The notes beneath the pieces were generated by a model. That model ran no database searches, had not been told where the DNA came from, and worked only from the letters and a program-made list of their open reading frames with translations. A stretch of DNA of 64,000 nt from DAOUJI01 sp965224415 (lineage in GTDB: Bacteria; Chloroflexota; Dehalococcoidia; Lucifugimonadales; JAGWBF01): the NCBI GenBank assembly GCA_965224415.1, contig CBDCZB010000004.1, forward strand, positions 992,001-1,056,000, read 5' to 3'. Made by a program: the position numbers and the translations under genes. Positions 61,081 through 64,000 of the stretch are shown piece by piece (position 1 is the first letter of the stretch; the number at the start of each line of letters is the position of its first letter).

Positions 61081-61773
61081 ATGAATTCGACACCAGACTT
61101 TTCCGAGGCTTTCTATTCGCGCAATGCGCAGCGTTACGCCGAAGTTAGCCACAGTTTCCTCCAGTCTGTGTACATCAAAGCCTCGCATCCGGGGCTCAAG
61201 AGTGACCGGGACCTTATGGACCGGCTGCAAGAGCTAGTCCCTCCCGGATCACGAGGACTGGATGCCGGCTGCGGTGCAGGCGCGAGGGACGTCTTCATGT
61301 ACTGGGGAAAGGGGTACGATATCTATGGGGTGGACGCGGTAGAAGAAAACATAGCCGAGGCGTGGAGGCTTCATCCGGAGATCGCGGGCAGGGTTCGCGT
61401 CGCGGACCTCCGCAAGCCCCTGCCGTATCAGGATGCGTCCTTCGACTTCATCCTGTGCAACGCGGTCATCCAGCATATAGAGCCCGAGCTGGTATTGGGG
61501 GTCATCTTGCCGGACTTCACCAGACTTCTCGACAGCCTGGGTGTTCTCCAGTTGATGTTCAAAGTGGGAACGGGAATCGCAACGGTCTACGACAAGGACT
61601 ACGGCGCCGACAGGACCTTCCAACTCTACAGTGAGAATGAGTTAGTTGACGTCCTTGAACAACAGGGATTGAGCATAGTGCAGGCCGAGGGCGAGAAACT
61701 GGGAGGAGTTATGTACTTCACCGACCCCAAGCCCATGGACCACTGCGTCTTTTTCGCGCGGAAAACAAGATGA
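61081..61773 (+). CDS. class I SAM-dependent methyltransferase
   Basis: 230 residues. Motif I GLDAGCGAGARD at 59-70, acidic Asp in YDIYGVDAVEEN, and SFDFILCNAVIQHIEPE as motif IV. The ending NPKPMDHCVFFARK is not informative (read here as part of TDPKPMDHCVFFARKTR). A small-molecule methyltransferase. It begins 37 bases after the sulfatase-like gene and precedes a kinase-like gene by 54 bases, so the three may modify one compound. Confidence 0.84.
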   Translation: MNSTPDFSEAFYSRNAQRYAEVSHSFLQSVYIKASHPGLKSDRDLMDRLQELVPPGSRGLDAGCGAGARDVFMYWGKGYDIYGVDAVEENIAEAWRLHPEIAGRVRVADLRKPLPYQDASFDFILCNAVIQHIEPELVLGVILPDFTRLLDSLGVLQLMFKVGTGIATVYDKDYGADRTFQLYSENELVDVLEQQGLSIVQAEGEKLGGVMYFTDPKPMDHCVFFARKTR

Positions 61774-61827
61774 AGTCCGAAGATCCCTGCGTCCGCGACC
61801 GAGCTTGGGCCAGCCTATGGGATTAAC

Positions 61828-62925
61828 ATGACCAGTTTGCGCGTCCCCAGAAACCTCGAAGAGATTACCCCACGTTGGTTGACCGACGCGCTGCATAGTA
61901 AAGATGCCACACGGAGCGCCCGCGTGATACGCGTCTCGGCGGAGACCATTACAGGGGGCAAGGGATTTATGAACCAGGTGGCCCGACTCGAGCCCCAATA
62001 CGAGGGCGACCCTACGGCCCTTCCTGGCAGCATCATAGCCAAGCTTCCCTCCGCAGACCCCTTGTTGAAGAACCTCTCAGAGAGGTTGGGACATCAACGG
62101 CGCGAAGTCAGCTTCTACCAACACCTTGCAGGACGCGGCCCGTTGCGGACTCCTAAGAGCTACTATTCATATACAGACCCAACGACCGGGAATACGGTTG
62201 TGCTGTTGGAGGATATGACCTGGGCCCGGCAAGGTGACAGCGTGGCGGGTTGTTCGTTGGCCGACGCCCGCCTGTGCTTGAGCGAGTTGGCCAAATTCCA
62301 TGCCTCTTGGTGGGGCAATCCCTGCTTGGACCGGCTGGAGTGGGTCCCACTGAAGGACGGTGAAACCGGCGATTACCAGGAAGTTTACGCCGATGCGTGG
62401 AAATCTTTTGTGGAAAAGAGCGAGGAGGGCATGCGGCGTGGTTTGAGACTAGTTGGTGAACGCCTAGCCGTTCATATCCCGAAGATAAAGGCCACACTCA
62501 CAAGACATCCCCGCACCATGGTTCATGGCGACTATCGCCTCGACAATTGCTTCTTTCCCGATTCGCCAGGTTACGGACCGCTGACTGTCATCGATTGGGA
62601 GTTCTGTACGCGCAGCAGGGGGGTCTACGACGTGGCTACCTTCGTCAGCGAAGCGTTCTCCCCGGGCCAGCGACGAGACCACGAGGTCGGTCTCCTACGA
62701 CGCTATCACAACACTCTGATCAGCTGCGGCGTGAGCGGCTACTCGTTCGAAGAGTGCTTAGATGATTACCGGCTATCCATGATGGAAGTTCTAGTCTTCT
62801 GGGTGGTCACAGGGGGCCACTGCAACTTCGATGGTCTACGGGCCAAAAGGTACTTGTACAACACATTGCAGCGTCTCGAGGCCGCGATCTCAGACCTCGC
62901 CTGCACAGAACTGCTTTCCGCCTAA
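61828..62925 (+). CDS. aminoglycoside phosphotransferase/ecdysteroid kinase-like protein
   Basis: 365 residues with a protein-kinase-like fold. Nucleotide loop ITGGKGFMNQVARL near 41-54, ATP lysine Lys72 in IIAKLPS, catalytic loop MVHGDYRLDNCFF (His233, Asp235, Asn240) and metal Asp256 in VIDWEFC. This is the APH / EcKinase-like family that phosphorylates small hydroxylated molecules (sugars, choline, antibiotics, sterols). Third gene of the run with the sulfatase-like hydrolase and methyltransferase; no resistance role is implied. Confidence 0.84.
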   Translation: MTSLRVPRNLEEITPRWLTDALHSKDATRSARVIRVSAETITGGKGFMNQVARLEPQYEGDPTALPGSIIAKLPSADPLLKNLSERLGHQRREVSFYQHLAGRGPLRTPKSYYSYTDPTTGNTVVLLEDMTWARQGDSVAGCSLADARLCLSELAKFHASWWGNPCLDRLEWVPLKDGETGDYQEVYADAWKSFVEKSEEGMRRGLRLVGERLAVHIPKIKATLTRHPRTMVHGDYRLDNCFFPDSPGYGPLTVIDWEFCTRSRGVYDVATFVSEAFSPGQRRDHEVGLLRRYHNTLISCGVSGYSFEECLDDYRLSMMEVLVFWVVTGGHCNFDGLRAKRYLYNTLQRLEAAISDLACTELLSA

Positions 62926-63330
62926 GACCAAAGAGGGCCTACCAATAGAATTTCCAAGGTGGCTCTCTGTATTGACTACAGTCAGCCACGGCTGGAAACG
63001 GTGGGCCTAAGGGGACTGGACACAGTACCGTTTTCGGACTAGTTGTAGTCCTGTGCCTTTCGGAATCGGTATGCCAAGTCTACAGGAAAATGGGAGTTAT
63101 ATTCGGCAACGCCACGTCTGCACACCGCTTTGACGGCAGGACCCAGCGAAGCTTCGCTGCTTGGACAGGAGGCCGTTCCCGGTAAGTCGCGAGCATCCGA
63201 TATAAGAGCTTGGATGGCGCACCCTATCGCTCCAGCCCTGTCTTTGGACAACTCTCCAAGGGTTGCCCAACGGCTCGAATCTCTATATGTTGGCAACCAG
63301 CAAAAATGGCACACTCTGAGACCCGAGAGA
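62926..63330. other. intergenic region, nothing recognised
   Basis: About 405 bases between the kinase-like gene and the transposase remnant. It may include the unlabelled end of the mobile element, but no inverted repeat was found. Confidence 0.4.
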
Positions 63331-64000
63331 TCAGGGATCGGGTTGAGGTCTCATAAGCTCGCTGAGGGCCCTGTTCTGCTGTCTTCGCCGTTGGATTGTT
63401 TGAGCCTGCACCTCCCTTCTCCGTCGTAGGATCTCCTGCCTCTTCCCTTGAGTACGTCCGACGGAGTCACGTTTCTCAGGACTTTGTGGCAGCGTCGGTA
63501 GTGTACTGACGAAGGCGACGACGGCCGCCTCCAAGTCCGAGGGCGCCTCATGCGGCAGTTGGTTCACGTCCCGCACAAGTGTTTGGTGGCACCGCTCCAG
63601 CTTGCCGTTGGTCTGAGGGTGGAAGGGCGTTGCCAGGATGTGCTTGATGCCCACCATGCCGAGGCAGTCCCTGAAGGCTCTTGATACATAGCCGGGGCCG
63701 GTCTGAGCAGCTTGGTCCGGTCTGATATTGGGACCTGGTCCATGCCGGTCCTGTCCATCGCGTCCTGGCCCACATCGATGAAGGACTGGGCCGTCATGTC
63801 CCGTTGAAGCCTGTAAGCCAATATGAAACGAGAGTAGTCGTCCATCACGGTGACCAGGCAGTAGTAGCCCCAACCCACCACCCTGAAGTAGGAGGCATCG
63901 GTAGCCCACATCTGGTGGGATCCGTGGTCTTGTGGTGGCGCTCCTTACTCGCGGCCAACCGTGTCTTGGGTCTTTTCACCAAACCCTCTCCGCGCAGGAT
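63331..64000 (-). pseudogene. degraded integrase-type (rve) transposase, runs off the window
   Basis: Pieces of an IS3/IS481-like DDE integrase core appear in order but in different frames: MWATDASYFRVVGWGYYCLV and VMDDYSRFILAYRLQ in one, then CLGMVGIKHILATPFHPQTN and GKLERCHQTL in another, then YRRCHKVLRNVTPSDVL in a third and REVQAQTIQRRRQQNRALSE back in the second. Upstream of the first piece, ILRGEGLVKRPKTRLAASKE is again in another frame. At least three frameshifts, near 63930, 63720 and 63490, so it is dead (or the assembly is poor here). The N-terminus lies beyond 64000. Confidence 0.75.

Overview
The window looks like a chromosomal piece of a GC-rich, free-living bacterium. My best guess is a Chloroflexota member (Dehalococcoidia, SAR202-like). 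This is inference from style, not from a marker gene. Exported proteins are lipoproteins with long Thr/Pro/Ala linkers after the lipobox cysteine. The gene content is rich in paralogous CoA-linked, amidohydrolase, CaiB/BaiF, Rieske and (degraded) luciferase-like monooxygenase families, and short mobile repeats are scattered between genes. I saw no rRNA, tRNA or CRISPR array.

Layout. 1-10.5 kb: a DUF2726-like protein, then a tight minus-strand unit garR-sucC-sucD with a Nudix hydrolase upstream, diverging from a large FAD/Fe-S 2-hydroxyacid dehydrogenase; then an M1-type metallopeptidase lipoprotein and a methyltransferase. 10.5-16 kb: a VapBC pair and a complete TRAP transporter (DctP-DctQ-DctM). 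16-22 kb: a compact five-gene minus-strand operon (imelysin, di-haem DUF1111 oxidoreductase, second imelysin, HTTM/gamma-carboxylase-like protein, small membrane protein) behind a promoter whose -10 lies inside a perfect inverted repeat, the likeliest regulated metal-handling system here. 22-26 kb: a frameshifted NCS2 purine/uracil permease and an MFS exporter. 26-32 kb: a decayed zone with remnants of a luciferase-like monooxygenase and of a COG1743 DNA methylase, two stand-alone Rieske ferredoxins and a D-aminoacylase-type amidohydrolase.

32-45.5 kb: a catabolic region with a DUF35-thiolase pair, the severed tail of a xanthine-dehydrogenase subunit, a double-domain CaiB/BaiF CoA-transferase, an HpcH/HpaI aldolase, an oligopeptide-type substrate-binding lipoprotein, and a plus-strand run of VOC protein, amidohydrolase, SMP-30 lactonase, D-2-hydroxyacid dehydrogenase and a second amidohydrolase. 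45.6-53.6 kb: two mirrored pairs of DppB/DppC-type permeases on either side of an IS630-family element, followed by a second binding lipoprotein; no ATPase subunit is present. 54-59 kb: three closely related thiolase-like genes with one DUF35 partner; the last copy is inverted and separated from the second by a MITE-like repeat. 59.6-63 kb: a sulfatase-fold hydrolase with threonine at the nucleophile position, a methyltransferase and an aminoglycoside-phosphotransferase-like kinase. The right edge holds a multiply frameshifted integrase-type transposase.

Together, the binding proteins and permeases would bring small organic compounds in, CaiB-type transferases would make CoA thioesters, thiolase-DUF35 pairs would cleave or form C-C bonds, and the hydrolase, lactonase and dehydrogenase genes would feed products to 2-hydroxyacid and succinyl/malyl-CoA metabolism. 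Substrates cannot be named from sequence alone.
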